Positions 47,267 to 57,600 of a stretch of DNA of 64,000 bases are shown one piece after another; the first letter of the stretch is position 1; each line of letters opens with the position of its first letter. The position numbers and the translations under genes were made by a program. The notes beneath the pieces were generated by a model. It did no database searches. It had not been told where the DNA came from and was given only the letters and a program-made list of their open reading frames with translations. The stretch is from JAGLQA01 sp023135565 (GTDB taxonomy: Bacteria > Acidobacteriota > Aminicenantia > UBA2199), in contig DAOWCY010000005.1 of NCBI GenBank assembly GCA_030639305.1, forward strand, positions 36,793-100,792. Direction: 5' to 3'.

Positions 47267-50200
47267 CTAAAATCCAAATTCAATTTCCCGTTTTTCCGCT
47301 TTTACAGTTGATAATTTATGAGAAAGTGTTATATCTTTCAATTGAATATCCCTGTTCTTCATCAAAAACGCCACAATTTCTTTAAAATATTCACTGATTC
47401 TCCTGATGGTCTCTTCTTTAAATAACCCTGTTTTATATACAAAACCAAACCTCAATTTGCCTTCCAGTTCTATTCCTTGAAGCGTTAGATCAAATTTTGC
47501 CGTCCTGTTCTCGAAGCGATAAGGGCTTAATCTTAAACCGGGTATCTCGACCGCCACTGTATCCATGTTTTGCAATATGAACATCACATCAAACAGGGAA
47601 TTACGGGCAGGATCCCGGTCAGCCTGTACTTTCGCAGCCAAATCCTCAAAGGGGTAATCCTGGTTCTCAAAGGCGGCTAAAGTCCTCGCTTTCGTGTCTT
47701 GCAAGAATTCAAAAAAAGTTATCTCTCCTGCGGCCCGGTTCCTCAGCGCCAGCGTATTTATGAACATACCGATTAGCGAGTCTAAATCGCTGTGCCTGCG
47801 CCCGGCTGTGGGAGTTCCGATTACAATATCTTCCTGCCCGCTTATTTTCGCTAACAGGACACAATAGACCGCCAACAAGACCATATACAACGTTACTTCC
47901 CGGTCCCGGGCTATTTCATTCAAGGCTGCCGTTTCTTTTGCTCCAAGTTCAAAAACAAGCGCTGCACCGGCAAAATCCTGGTTCGCCGGGCGAACGAAAT
48001 CTATAGGTAGATCGAGCAGCGGGATGCCTTCGCTATATTGCTCTAACCAGTACTGTTCCTGCCTTTTCCTGCTTTCCATTTCTTTGTCGCTTTTTTGCCA
48101 TTCCGCATAATCTTTATATTGGAGTTTTAAAGACGGTAATTCCTCCCCGGCATATAATTCCATTAAATCCCGGGTAAAGATTCCCAAAGATGTGCCGTCC
48201 GATATGATGTGATGCATGTCGAACATTAAGATATATTTCTCGCTTGCCGGTTCTATCAGGCCGACACGCAAAAGCGGGGCCCGGGATAGATCGAAAGGAC
48301 GTACAAACTTCTCTATAATCGCGCCCGGCGCTGTGCCGTCCGGGGTGTAGTGTTCGATTTCAAACTCTATGGCGGCGGTATCATGTATCTTTTGTACCGG
48401 CGCCCCTTCTTGAATTTCAAAATATGTACGCAAGCTTTCATGCCTGTCTATCATCCTGCGGAAGGTCTCTTCGATCCTGTCTTTATCCAGGACTCCTTCC
48501 AGCAGTACCGCTGCGGGCATATTGTAGGCAGTGCCGGCCGGGTTCATCCGCTGGAAAATAAATACTCTTTCCTGGGCTGAAGAAAGAACATAATACTCTT
48601 TTGCCGATACCGGTTCGATTGCCGCATATTCATGTCGCCCTAGACTGCGCAAGTGTTGGGCTAACTCCATGATGGTGGGTGTTTTAAACACTTCGGAGAG
48701 GAGGATTTTTTTATCGAGTTTCTTGTGAATCCTGGAGACCATAAGCGTGGCTTTCAGGGAATGCCCTCCTAATTCAAAAAAATTAGCATCCATACTGATC
48801 TGTCCTTCGTCTATATCTAATAATTCAGACCAGATTCCTGTCAGGGTTACCTCCACCTCATCCCGGGGAGCTGTGTACTTTCCTACTTCATCCGCCTCCG
48901 GTTCCGGTAACTTATCCCGGTCGACTTTGCCGTTGGGCATCAGGGGCAGACTTTCCATAAGGATAATATGAGGTATCATATATCGAGGCAAATCATCGCT
49001 GAGCTTTTTCTTGATCCCGGCTAATTCGATATCGCCTACTACATAAGCAGTTAGGAATTTTTGACCGCCCTTATCCTCTTTGACCAGGACTACACACTCA
49101 CGAATATTTTCGATGGACAATATTTTACTTTCTACTTCCCCGGGCTCCACCCTGAATCCGCGGATTTTAACCTGGGAATCCTTCCTGCCCCGTAATTCTA
49201 TATTGCCATCTTCATGCCATCTACCGATATCGCCGGAACGGTATAGTTTCAAGCCGTCTTTAGACAATTGGGGATGTTTTATTAACTTCTGCCCAGTTAA
49301 AACGGGATCGTTTATATATCCTAAAACTTCCGAACTGCCTTTAACAAAAATCTCTCCCCATACTTTGATCGGCACGGGGTTGAAATTTTCATCTAAAATG
49401 TAAATATCGACATTGTTAACGGGCTTTCCCGCCGGGGGGATGGGCGTCCGGCCGGCACCGGCAGCATTTAAAGTATAGGAAGTAACTACGTGCATCTCGG
49501 TAGAACCGTAATGATTGTGCAGTTGTAGGTGGGGATTCAAATCTAAAAACCTTTTCAAACCCAGGGTTATTTTTAACTGCTCCCCGGCTGTAATAATGTG
49601 TTTCAGGCTGTGTTTAAAAGAACGATTCCAGCGGCTCGATTCATTAAATAAAAAATTGAGATAGGAAAAAGGTAAAAAGAGCACTTCTATTCGATGTTCA
49701 CTCAAGAAATCCATCAAATAGTCTATGTCCTGCCTTTCGACGTCACCGATCAAATGCAGTTCGCCGGCGCCGGTCAGGGTGCCCATAATTTCCTGGAAGG
49801 AGACACAAAAATTAATAGAGGTAAATTGCAAACAGCGCAGCGAACAGTCGATGGTGGTTTTTTCATTCTGCCATTGGATAAGATTAGTTAGTATATCGTG
49901 GGACAACATGGCTCCGTTGGGCATGCCGGTAGAACCGGAAGTGTAATTTACATACAAAATATCGGCGGGGCTGTTCAACGGCGGCGGATTCCCTGTTTTC
50001 TCTAAAGATATCCTATCCCGGTGTTCATTTATATCCAGGATTTCTCCCGGGTAATTAGCAAACAATTCAGCCCTCATTTCGTCGATGATCAGCAAATCCG
50101 CCCGGCTGTTATCGAGCACATGCAGTACCCGGTCTTTGGGATAGGTGGGGTCTACCGCCAGGTAAGCAGCACCGGCTTTGACAACCGCCAAAAGCACGAT

Positions 50201-53200
50201 AATCATGTCGATAGAACGGTTCATGGATATCCCGATTACATGGTTGGACTTGACTCGATACTTTTCCCTGAGATAAGAAGCCATCCGGTTGGCTTCTTTA
50301 TTTAAATCCCCATAGCTAATGGCGGGTAAATCTTTACCTGAAACGGCGGTTTCGTTCCCGGTCCCGGTTCTCTGCCGCCCGGTTTCCGTGCCTATAACCG
50401 CTATTTTGTCCGGGATACTCTGCGCCTGTTTCTCAAAAAGCTGCTGCAAAGTTAAGCGGGGGAACTCATAATCATTATCGTTAAATTTTTTTATAACTTT
50501 CTCATACTCTTTTTTTTCTATACATTTCAAAGTGGAGATAGGGACTGACAGGTTCTCGATTACATTGTCCAGGAGAGCCTGGAAATTATTCGCCATACGT
50601 TCTATACTACTGCGTTCAAAAAGGTCGCTGTTATACTCGATGCGTATATTAACCCGGCCCGCTCTTTCGTCCATAAAAAATATCAGGTCGAATTTGCTCA
50701 TATTAAAATCTTCTATGTGAGCATAACCGGAAACGGTTACCCCTTGTAATGTTAGGTCGATATCTTCGGTGTCCGCATTATTGTGAGCCAACATCACATT
50801 AAATAAAGGGGACTGGCTTAAATCCCTGTCCAGGCCTAATTCTTCCACCAAAAGATCAAAGGGGTAATCCTGGTATTTATAACAGGTCAGGGTTTCCTTT
50901 TTTATGGCGGTCAGGAGCTCTTTAAAAGATTGACCCGGGGTTAATTCATTGCGATATACCAGGGTGTTGACTAAAAAACCGACCAGGGGATAAAGTTCAG
51001 GGCGTTTACGCGCAGCTATGGGGGCGCCCATTACAATATCTCTTTGACCCGTATATTTGTAAAGACAAATATTCAATAGGGTTAAAAGACTCATAAAAAG
51101 AGTGGCCTCTTCTTCAAGACTTACTTTATGCAGCCGCGATGTCTTCTCTTCATCGAGGATAAAGGAAACTCTACCGCCATTAAAAGTCTGGATGGGGCTG
51201 CGGGAAAAATCGAAAGGTAATTCCGTGCCGTTGGGTTTGTCTTTTAATTTCTCCAACCAATACTGCCTGGATTCATAAAAGCTGCCGGCTGCGATTAAAT
51301 CATTGTGCCAGCGGGTGTAATCTTTGTATTGCAGTTTCAAGGGAGGCAGGGGATTCTCTTTTTTATCGACGTAGGCATTGTATAAAGTAATTATCTCATT
51401 ATTCATGTTCCCCTGGGACCAGCCGTCATTTATGATGTGATGAATATTAAAAATAAGCAGGTATTTCTTCTCTTCCAACCGCACTATTTTAAAACAGGAC
51501 ATGGGGCCTTTAGTTAAGTCGAATGCCTTATTTGCCGTCTCCATAAAGATATTCCCGGCTTCTTTTTCACCGGCAGCGCCTTCTAAACGGCGTAGATCGG
51601 TTTGTTCTAAACTAAATTTAAAATCTGCACTGCCGGGGATTTTTTGGCACGGGACGCCGTCGATAGTAACAAAAATCGTTCTTAAACTATCATGGCGCTC
51701 AACCATGCTTTGCAGCGCTTGTTCAAAAGCCGGGATATTAAATTCGCCGCAGATGGTAAGAGCCGAAGGCATATTGTAAGCCGTGGAATCTTCCTCGAAT
51801 TGGCACAAAATCCACAAGCGGCGCTGCGCATAAGAGAGTTCGTAATAATCTTTTTCTTCCGTGGGTATGATCTCGGTGTACCCCTGTTCGCCTATTCCTG
51901 CCAGCTTTTGTGCCAATTCTCTTATGGTAGGGTTAGCAAATACCTCTTCTATTTCCGTGTTAACCGCGAACTCTTTATATATGTGGTGCACTAAGCTGGT
52001 GGCTTTTAAAGAATGTCCGCCCAATTCAAAAAAATTATCATCGATCCCGATGGCGGTTTGATTGTCAAAACCCAATACTTCTGCCCAAATTGCTGTTAGT
52101 TTCTCTTCGCTGTCGTTCCTGGGGGCGACATATTCCTGTCCGGATAGACCCATTTCCGGCTGCGGCAGCGCTTTCAAATCGATCTTGCCGTTGGGGTTCA
52201 GGGGCATCTTGTCTAAGAAAATAAAATAGGCAGGCACCATGTAATCAGGCAATCGAGCGGATAAATACTCTCTCATCCCGCCACTCTCTACTGCCTGACC
52301 CGCGGCCACTAAATAAGAGCAGAGATAGTTTTCGCCGTTCTCATACTGTCCGGTTGTTACCAGGACCTCGTTGATTCCCGGGTGGTTCAAGAGGCTGCTC
52401 TCGATCTCTCCGGGTTCTATACGGTAGCCCCTGATTTTAACCTGGAAATCCAACCGGCCTAAAAACTCCACGGTGCCGTCGGGCAGCCAGCGGCAGCGAT
52501 CCCCGGTGCGGTAGAGAGTGATTGGTGACTGGTGAGCGGCAAGCCCCTCAGAGGCCGGGTGCGCCGCACCCTCACCGGTACGGTAGAGAGTGATTGGTGA
52601 GGAGAGAGCAGTAAAATAGGACTTATCGGACCTATTAACAAATTTCTCGGCGCTGAGTTCCGGGTTGTTTATATAGCCCTGCGCAAGGCCGTCTCCACCG
52701 ATATACAACTCTCCTTCTACGCCTATGGGGCAGAGCCGCTTATTTTTATCCAATACCAGCAGGGCTGTATTGGCAATGCTTTTCCCGATGGGGACACTGG
52801 ATAAGTCTTTATAATCCTCGACTTTCCGGCGCTGGATCTCCAAAACGGCAGCCATAATAGTAGCTTCGGTGGGGCCGTACATATTAAAAACCCGGCAATC
52901 TTCATGGACCCACTCAAAACTGCGAACCGCCAGATCATGGGTTAATTTTTCGGCGCCTATGGCCAGGTATTTCAAGGTTTCTAATTTTTTACCTACGTTA
53001 ATCAAATACTGGAATTGGGTGGGAGTAATATGCAGCGTAGTAATTTTATTTTTTAGGATAAAATCCACTTCTGCTTCGGGATTCAGCAAAACATCCTCGC
53101 TGATCATATACAACGGGGAACCGCCGGTAAGAGCAATAAATATTTCCCATACCGACCAGTCGAAATAATAAGAGAGATTCTGGATGACCCTGTCTTCCGG

Positions 53201-54646
53201 GCCTAATCCTAAATGAGCATAACCCCAAAACATCAGCGGACAAAAGTTGCCGTGAGTGATAGGCACACCTTTGGGTTCGCCGGTAGAACCGGAAGTGTAG
53301 ATAACATAAGCCACAGAGCACACAGAGCACACAGAGGACAAATCTTTTAATTTACCCGGCCCCTTTTTTTTCTCAACCTGAGCTTGAGCTTCAGCCCCGG
53401 TTTCAACTTCAGCAGCCGGGTCATCTATAAAAACCGTCTCACCTTGCCAATCGTCCAACCCAGAAGCTGTTTTCCTTAAACTACCGGTAGTAAGCAGCAG
53501 GCCGGAACTGCAATCACGCAGCATATAGCTGCTCCTAACCGCCGGATTCTTAGGGTTTAAGGGCAGATAAGCGCCGCCTGCTTTTAATATACCCAGTATG
53601 CCGACAATCATTTCGATAGATCGCTCCACCATAATTCCTACAATATCACCGGTTTTTAAGCCTTTATTTATTAAAAACCGGGCCAGTATAGCGGCTTCAT
53701 TTTCTAACTCTTGGTATGTTAAAGAGGCGCTGCTTCCTGCTGTGATCGAGCCTTTACTCCCGGTTTCTATATCGACGACAGCGATGTTTTTCGGGCTTTT
53801 CTTTACTTGTTCCGCAAATAAACCGTGTATCGTTCTATCCCCGGGAAAGTCGCTTGCCCCGGCATTAAAATCGCTCAACAACTGCTTCTTCTCTGCTTTC
53901 GACAACATGTCGATATCGGCCAGCCCTGTATCCATGTCGGCAAGAACTGCTTGCAGCAAGTTCCTAAAATGACCGCTGATTCTTTCTACAGTGGCCTTAG
54001 CATATAAAGAAGCATTATATTCCACATATCCTTCGATTCGACCGGCAGTTCTCGAAAAAGAAAAAATCATGCCCGGAGCAATAGGGGATAGATGCTTTTT
54101 ATCATGGATGTTTTCGACTAATATAGCAATTTCGGATAAAGGAAAATCTCCCGCTGTAAAGGGCATACCTAACTGTTCCAACAATACTTCAATGGGATAA
54201 TTGCGGTTTTTACCGGCTTCCGCAATAGCTTGTTTTACCTGGAACAGCAGTTCTTTGAAGGTCATCCTCTCTTCTATTTGATTTCTCAGTAATAATACAG
54301 TATTCACAAATTCTTTTTCAATCTTCGGTTTTAAAATCGGGACACTAATTATAATATCTTTAATTCCCAAATACCGGTATATTAAAGCGTTTAAACCCGC
54401 GGCAAGTATTATGTGCAGCCTGATATCGGAAGCGGCACTTAAACTTATCAACCCGGCGGATAACTCTTCATCCCATTTAAAATTTACGGTCTGATAAGAC
54501 TTTTTGCCGCTGTCCGCCGTCTTATAGTCATAAGGGAAACTGCTCTTTACCGGTTCTCCCGACAATTTGTCCAGCCAATAATCTCTCTCTTCGAGCTTTT
54601 GACCGGCAGCGAGCCACAACTTATCTTTGTGTTCCCTGGTTGTCAT
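47267..54646 (-). CDS. NRPS, half-C-A-PCP-C-A(non-canonical)-PCP-C
   Basis: 2459 residues. Residues 1-265 are a condensation C-lobe without HHxxxDG. The first A domain (about 280-830) reads D-W-W-H-L-I-M-I-M, the same as one in the upstream gene. PCP1 Ser is at about 879. C1 has HHIINDGW. The second A domain (about 1380-1910) is odd: position 235 is Cys instead of Asp (FCVSFQ), the A3 motif reads TGMPNG with Asn for the usual Lys, and A5 is YGSTE. It may use a substrate that is not a normal alpha-amino acid, or be weak. PCP2 Ser is at about 1963. C2 has HHIISDG. The tail is EIEFGF. The start overlaps the upstream stop (ATGA), with AAGGAG 8 nt upstream. Confidence 0.95.
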   Translation of the reverse strand: MTTREHKDKLWLAAGQKLEERDYWLDKLSGEPVKSSFPYDYKTADSGKKSYQTVNFKWDEELSAGLISLSAASDIRLHIILAAGLNALIYRYLGIKDIIISVPILKPKIEKEFVNTVLLLRNQIEERMTFKELLFQVKQAIAEAGKNRNYPIEVLLEQLGMPFTAGDFPLSEIAILVENIHDKKHLSPIAPGMIFSFSRTAGRIEGYVEYNASLYAKATVERISGHFRNLLQAVLADMDTGLADIDMLSKAEKKQLLSDFNAGASDFPGDRTIHGLFAEQVKKSPKNIAVVDIETGSKGSITAGSSASLTYQELENEAAILARFLINKGLKTGDIVGIMVERSIEMIVGILGILKAGGAYLPLNPKNPAVRSSYMLRDCSSGLLLTTGSLRKTASGLDDWQGETVFIDDPAAEVETGAEAQAQVEKKKGPGKLKDLSSVCSVCSVAYVIYTSGSTGEPKGVPITHGNFCPLMFWGYAHLGLGPEDRVIQNLSYYFDWSVWEIFIALTGGSPLYMISEDVLLNPEAEVDFILKNKITTLHITPTQFQYLINVGKKLETLKYLAIGAEKLTHDLAVRSFEWVHEDCRVFNMYGPTEATIMAAVLEIQRRKVEDYKDLSSVPIGKSIANTALLVLDKNKRLCPIGVEGELYIGGDGLAQGYINNPELSAEKFVNRSDKSYFTALSSPITLYRTGEGAAHPASEGLAAHQSPITLYRTGDRCRWLPDGTVEFLGRLDFQVKIRGYRIEPGEIESSLLNHPGINEVLVTTGQYENGENYLCSYLVAAGQAVESGGMREYLSARLPDYMVPAYFIFLDKMPLNPNGKIDLKALPQPEMGLSGQEYVAPRNDSEEKLTAIWAEVLGFDNQTAIGIDDNFFELGGHSLKATSLVHHIYKEFAVNTEIEEVFANPTIRELAQKLAGIGEQGYTEIIPTEEKDYYELSYAQRRLWILCQFEEDSTAYNMPSALTICGEFNIPAFEQALQSMVERHDSLRTIFVTIDGVPCQKIPGSADFKFSLEQTDLRRLEGAAGEKEAGNIFMETANKAFDLTKGPMSCFKIVRLEEKKYLLIFNIHHIINDGWSQGNMNNEIITLYNAYVDKKENPLPPLKLQYKDYTRWHNDLIAAGSFYESRQYWLEKLKDKPNGTELPFDFSRSPIQTFNGGRVSFILDEEKTSRLHKVSLEEEATLFMSLLTLLNICLYKYTGQRDIVMGAPIAARKRPELYPLVGFLVNTLVYRNELTPGQSFKELLTAIKKETLTCYKYQDYPFDLLVEELGLDRDLSQSPLFNVMLAHNNADTEDIDLTLQGVTVSGYAHIEDFNMSKFDLIFFMDERAGRVNIRIEYNSDLFERSSIERMANNFQALLDNVIENLSVPISTLKCIEKKEYEKVIKKFNDNDYEFPRLTLQQLFEKQAQSIPDKIAVIGTETGRQRTGTGNETAVSGKDLPAISYGDLNKEANRMASYLREKYRVKSNHVIGISMNRSIDMIIVLLAVVKAGAAYLAVDPTYPKDRVLHVLDNSRADLLIIDEMRAELFANYPGEILDINEHRDRISLEKTGNPPPLNSPADILYVNYTSGSTGMPNGAMLSHDILTNLIQWQNEKTTIDCSLRCLQFTSINFCVSFQEIMGTLTGAGELHLIGDVERQDIDYLMDFLSEHRIEVLFLPFSYLNFLFNESSRWNRSFKHSLKHIITAGEQLKITLGLKRFLDLNPHLQLHNHYGSTEMHVVTSYTLNAAGAGRTPIPPAGKPVNNVDIYILDENFNPVPIKVWGEIFVKGSSEVLGYINDPVLTGQKLIKHPQLSKDGLKLYRSGDIGRWHEDGNIELRGRKDSQVKIRGFRVEPGEVESKILSIENIRECVVLVKEDKGGQKFLTAYVVGDIELAGIKKKLSDDLPRYMIPHIILMESLPLMPNGKVDRDKLPEPEADEVGKYTAPRDEVEVTLTGIWSELLDIDEGQISMDANFFELGGHSLKATLMVSRIHKKLDKKILLSEVFKTPTIMELAQHLRSLGRHEYAAIEPVSAKEYYVLSSAQERVFIFQRMNPAGTAYNMPAAVLLEGVLDKDRIEETFRRMIDRHESLRTYFEIQEGAPVQKIHDTAAIEFEIEHYTPDGTAPGAIIEKFVRPFDLSRAPLLRVGLIEPASEKYILMFDMHHIISDGTSLGIFTRDLMELYAGEELPSLKLQYKDYAEWQKSDKEMESRKRQEQYWLEQYSEGIPLLDLPIDFVRPANQDFAGAALVFELGAKETAALNEIARDREVTLYMVLLAVYCVLLAKISGQEDIVIGTPTAGRRHSDLDSLIGMFINTLALRNRAAGEITFFEFLQDTKARTLAAFENQDYPFEDLAAKVQADRDPARNSLFDVMFILQNMDTVAVEIPGLRLSPYRFENRTAKFDLTLQGIELEGKLRFGFVYKTGLFKEETIRRISEYFKEIVAFLMKNRDIQLKDITLSHKLSTVKAEKREIEFGF
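52515..52642 (-). repeat. Composite repeat insert in the A6-A7 linker (gene at 47267)
   Basis: GGTGATTGGTGA units, the GGGTGCGGCGCACCC hairpin, a duplicated SPITLYRTG block and terminal 9-bp units (AATAGGTCC GATAAGTCC), all in frame. Confidence 0.78.
53311..53342 (-). repeat. CTCTGTGTG nonamer repeat before A3 (gene at 47267)
   Basis: Three units of CTCTGTGTG type are translated as SSVCSVCSV, directly followed by AYVIYTSGSTG. The same nonamer family occurs at 39117. Confidence 0.8.
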
Positions 54647-57600
54647 TTTTTACTCTCCTTAGAATGCTTTCCTGTGGCTAAAGGCGCACCGAAGCCGAAA
54701 TCACCAAAAGCATCTTCATAATCCGCGGATTCGGAATCCGCTAAACCGGGAGATATATTAATTTCACCCAATTTGATGTCCCGGTTCTGCAGTAAAGCGG
54801 TTGTTATTTCTTTGAAATACCCGGCAAATCTTTCTATCGTCTCCTGTCTGAATTTTTTTGTACTGAATTCAAAGGTAAAACGAATTCTACCCCTGTCTTC
54901 TATGCCATTCAAAGTAAGATCGAATTTGGCGGTTTTGTTCTTATAATCATAAGGTTCCAGCTTTAAACCGGGAATCTCCAGGAGGGGAATATCGATATTC
55001 TGCAATGTAAACACTACATCAAACAATGGAGCAGCCAATTGTTCCACAATATCTTCAAATTGGTAATCCTGGTTTTCAAAAGCTGCTAATGTTCTCTCTT
55101 TTACCTGGCGCAGGAATTCCCTGAAAGTTTTTTCTACTCGCGGATAGTTCCTGAGCGCCAGGGTGTTGATAAACATACCTATTATATTTTGTAAGTCGGG
55201 ATGCCCTCTCCCCGCTGTCGGTATACCAACGACTATATCTTCTTCGCAGCTTAACCTGGACAGTAAAATATTATATATAGCCAGCAAAACCATAAACAAA
55301 GTCACACCTTCTACTTTTGCTAATTCCCCTAATGCTGCTGTTTCTTCTTTACCGATTTCAAAACGTATCCTGTCGCCGGCAAAACTCCGCGTCCGATCCG
55401 GGGGGAAATCGCCGGGCAACTTAAGACGGGGAATTTCTCCTTTAAATTGCTCTTGCCAATACTCAGCTTGTTTTAATAGGGAACTTTTCTCCCTGCTGCT
55501 GTTTTGCCGGCCTGAGAAATCTTTATATTGCACCTGCGGCGGAGTTAGCTTTTCCCCGGAATATATAGCCATAAACTCCTTGATAAATATCCCTATCGAG
55601 GTGCCGTCCGTGATAATATGATGCATGTCTACCATGAGAATATAGGAGGCGGCGCTGCCGGCCGAAAAGGTTTCTTTTTCACGGGTTTGCAGTTTTATCA
55701 AACCTACCCGCAGCAAAGGCGCTTGCGACAGGTCGAAAGGACGTACAAAACTCTTTATAGTGCTCTCCGCGCCCGCCGCTGTGATGCTCTCTGCGGATAA
55801 GGGGCTTCCGGCCTCCGGGAGCTCATAATATTCTACAGCGAATTCGATATTCCCGGGCTCATGAATCCTCTGTACAGGGTCTCCTTGCATAAGCAAAAAA
55901 GAAGTTCTAAGGCTTTCATGCCTGACTATCAATTCCCTGAAAGTAGCCGTAAATTTCTCTTTGTCCAAATCACCTATCAGGTTCATTACTGCCGGCATAT
56001 TATAAGCTGTGCCCTGTGGGGCGGCCTGCTGCAAAATATACAACCTTTTTTGGACTGAAGATAGGAGATAGTACTCTTTCTTTTCTATAAGTTCTATAGA
56101 CTCATAATCCTGCTCCACACTGCCTTTTACGTACTCTGCCAGACTGCGGACAGTCGCCGTGCGGAATACTTCCGACAGGGGGACGATCACATCCAGTTCT
56201 TTATGCAGCCTGGATACCATTACCGCTGCTTTTAACGAGTGTCCGCCTAAATCGAAAAAGTTATCGTCGATGCCGATAAGTCCTCGATTTACAACCAGCA
56301 CATCAGCCCATATTTGCACCAGCTTCGACTCGATTTCATACCGCGGCGCAGTATATGTCTCACCTGCCGTTATTTCCGGTTTAGGTAGGGCCTTCCTATC
56401 TATTTTGCCGTTAGGAGTCAAGGGAAACCGGGCCAGGGGGACTATATGAGAGGGTACCATGTAATCGGGCAATGTAGACTTTAAATAATCACCGGCAGCA
56501 GCTATAAGACCGGGGATACTATACCAGCCGGGCAATTTCTCTTTCCCGGGATGATGTTCCTGCGCTGCGATTTGAACAGGAGGCCTTACTGCATATAGAT
56601 TAAATAACCCGGTATCCGCCAACAACTCTTCCTGCTGCGCGGTCACTGCGAAACCTTTGCTTTTCAATAACCCGGTGACTGCCGCAAGTAGTTCGCCTCC
56701 TTCGTGAACTTCGATGACCACCTGACGAATCATAGGCCAATGCTCATTTTTTATGCCTTCCAGCACGTCGAGCTCGGCCTTCTCTACGTCTATCTTTAAG
56801 AGGTCTATAGATACCACGCCCTGCTCCTCTATCACCATGGAGAGGGATTTCAACCTACAGGCATAGCTGCCGGTGGTTAATCGTTCTGCCAGTAGTTCCT
56901 CATATTGTTCCTCAGTCAACGGCTCGCCATCGTTTTTTCGGTTTGCTGCTTCTTCCTGTTGATGCAGGAAAGCCTTGATCGTTTTACTTTCCTGTTCGCT
57001 GTCGGCACAACGCCCCGACAATATCGTGGCATGGGGATAATAGGTGAATTCCACTTCCTCTTCCCGGCAGCCGATGCCATAATTAAAAGTCCTGATGTCA
57101 CCCCGGTATAACGAGGCATTGAGAGACAATACCCCGTACACGGGAGGGAGGGGCTCAAACGCATATATCCTGCTGTTCATGCAATTGAGATTGGCAAATA
57201 AAGTAAATACCCCGATGTTGGCTCCAATATCGAATATACAGGCTCCTTCTTTTAGAGTTATGCCGTGTTCCAGGTAAGAACGCTGCCGGAAAATTTCATC
57301 GTACATGAAATCGGTTTCCACACGGTTCAGGTAATATACAGCCATTCCGTTGGGCCAGTGGTATAAAGAAACTTCTTTTTGCAGCCCCTGTTCCTGCAAT
57401 TCAAGCTGCCGAAATACAGTGTAAGCAGATGTTTTTTCAGGTAGTATGTATGCCCTGAGGCTGCCGCCGCCGGTAGAATCAGGTTCTGCCGTCACCACCG
57501 CTTCCTTTACCGGCAAGATATTTCCCCCGGTCAACTGCTTCTCGATTTCTTCCAATTCGATGCGGAATCCCCTGACTTTAACCTGGAAATCCATTCGACC

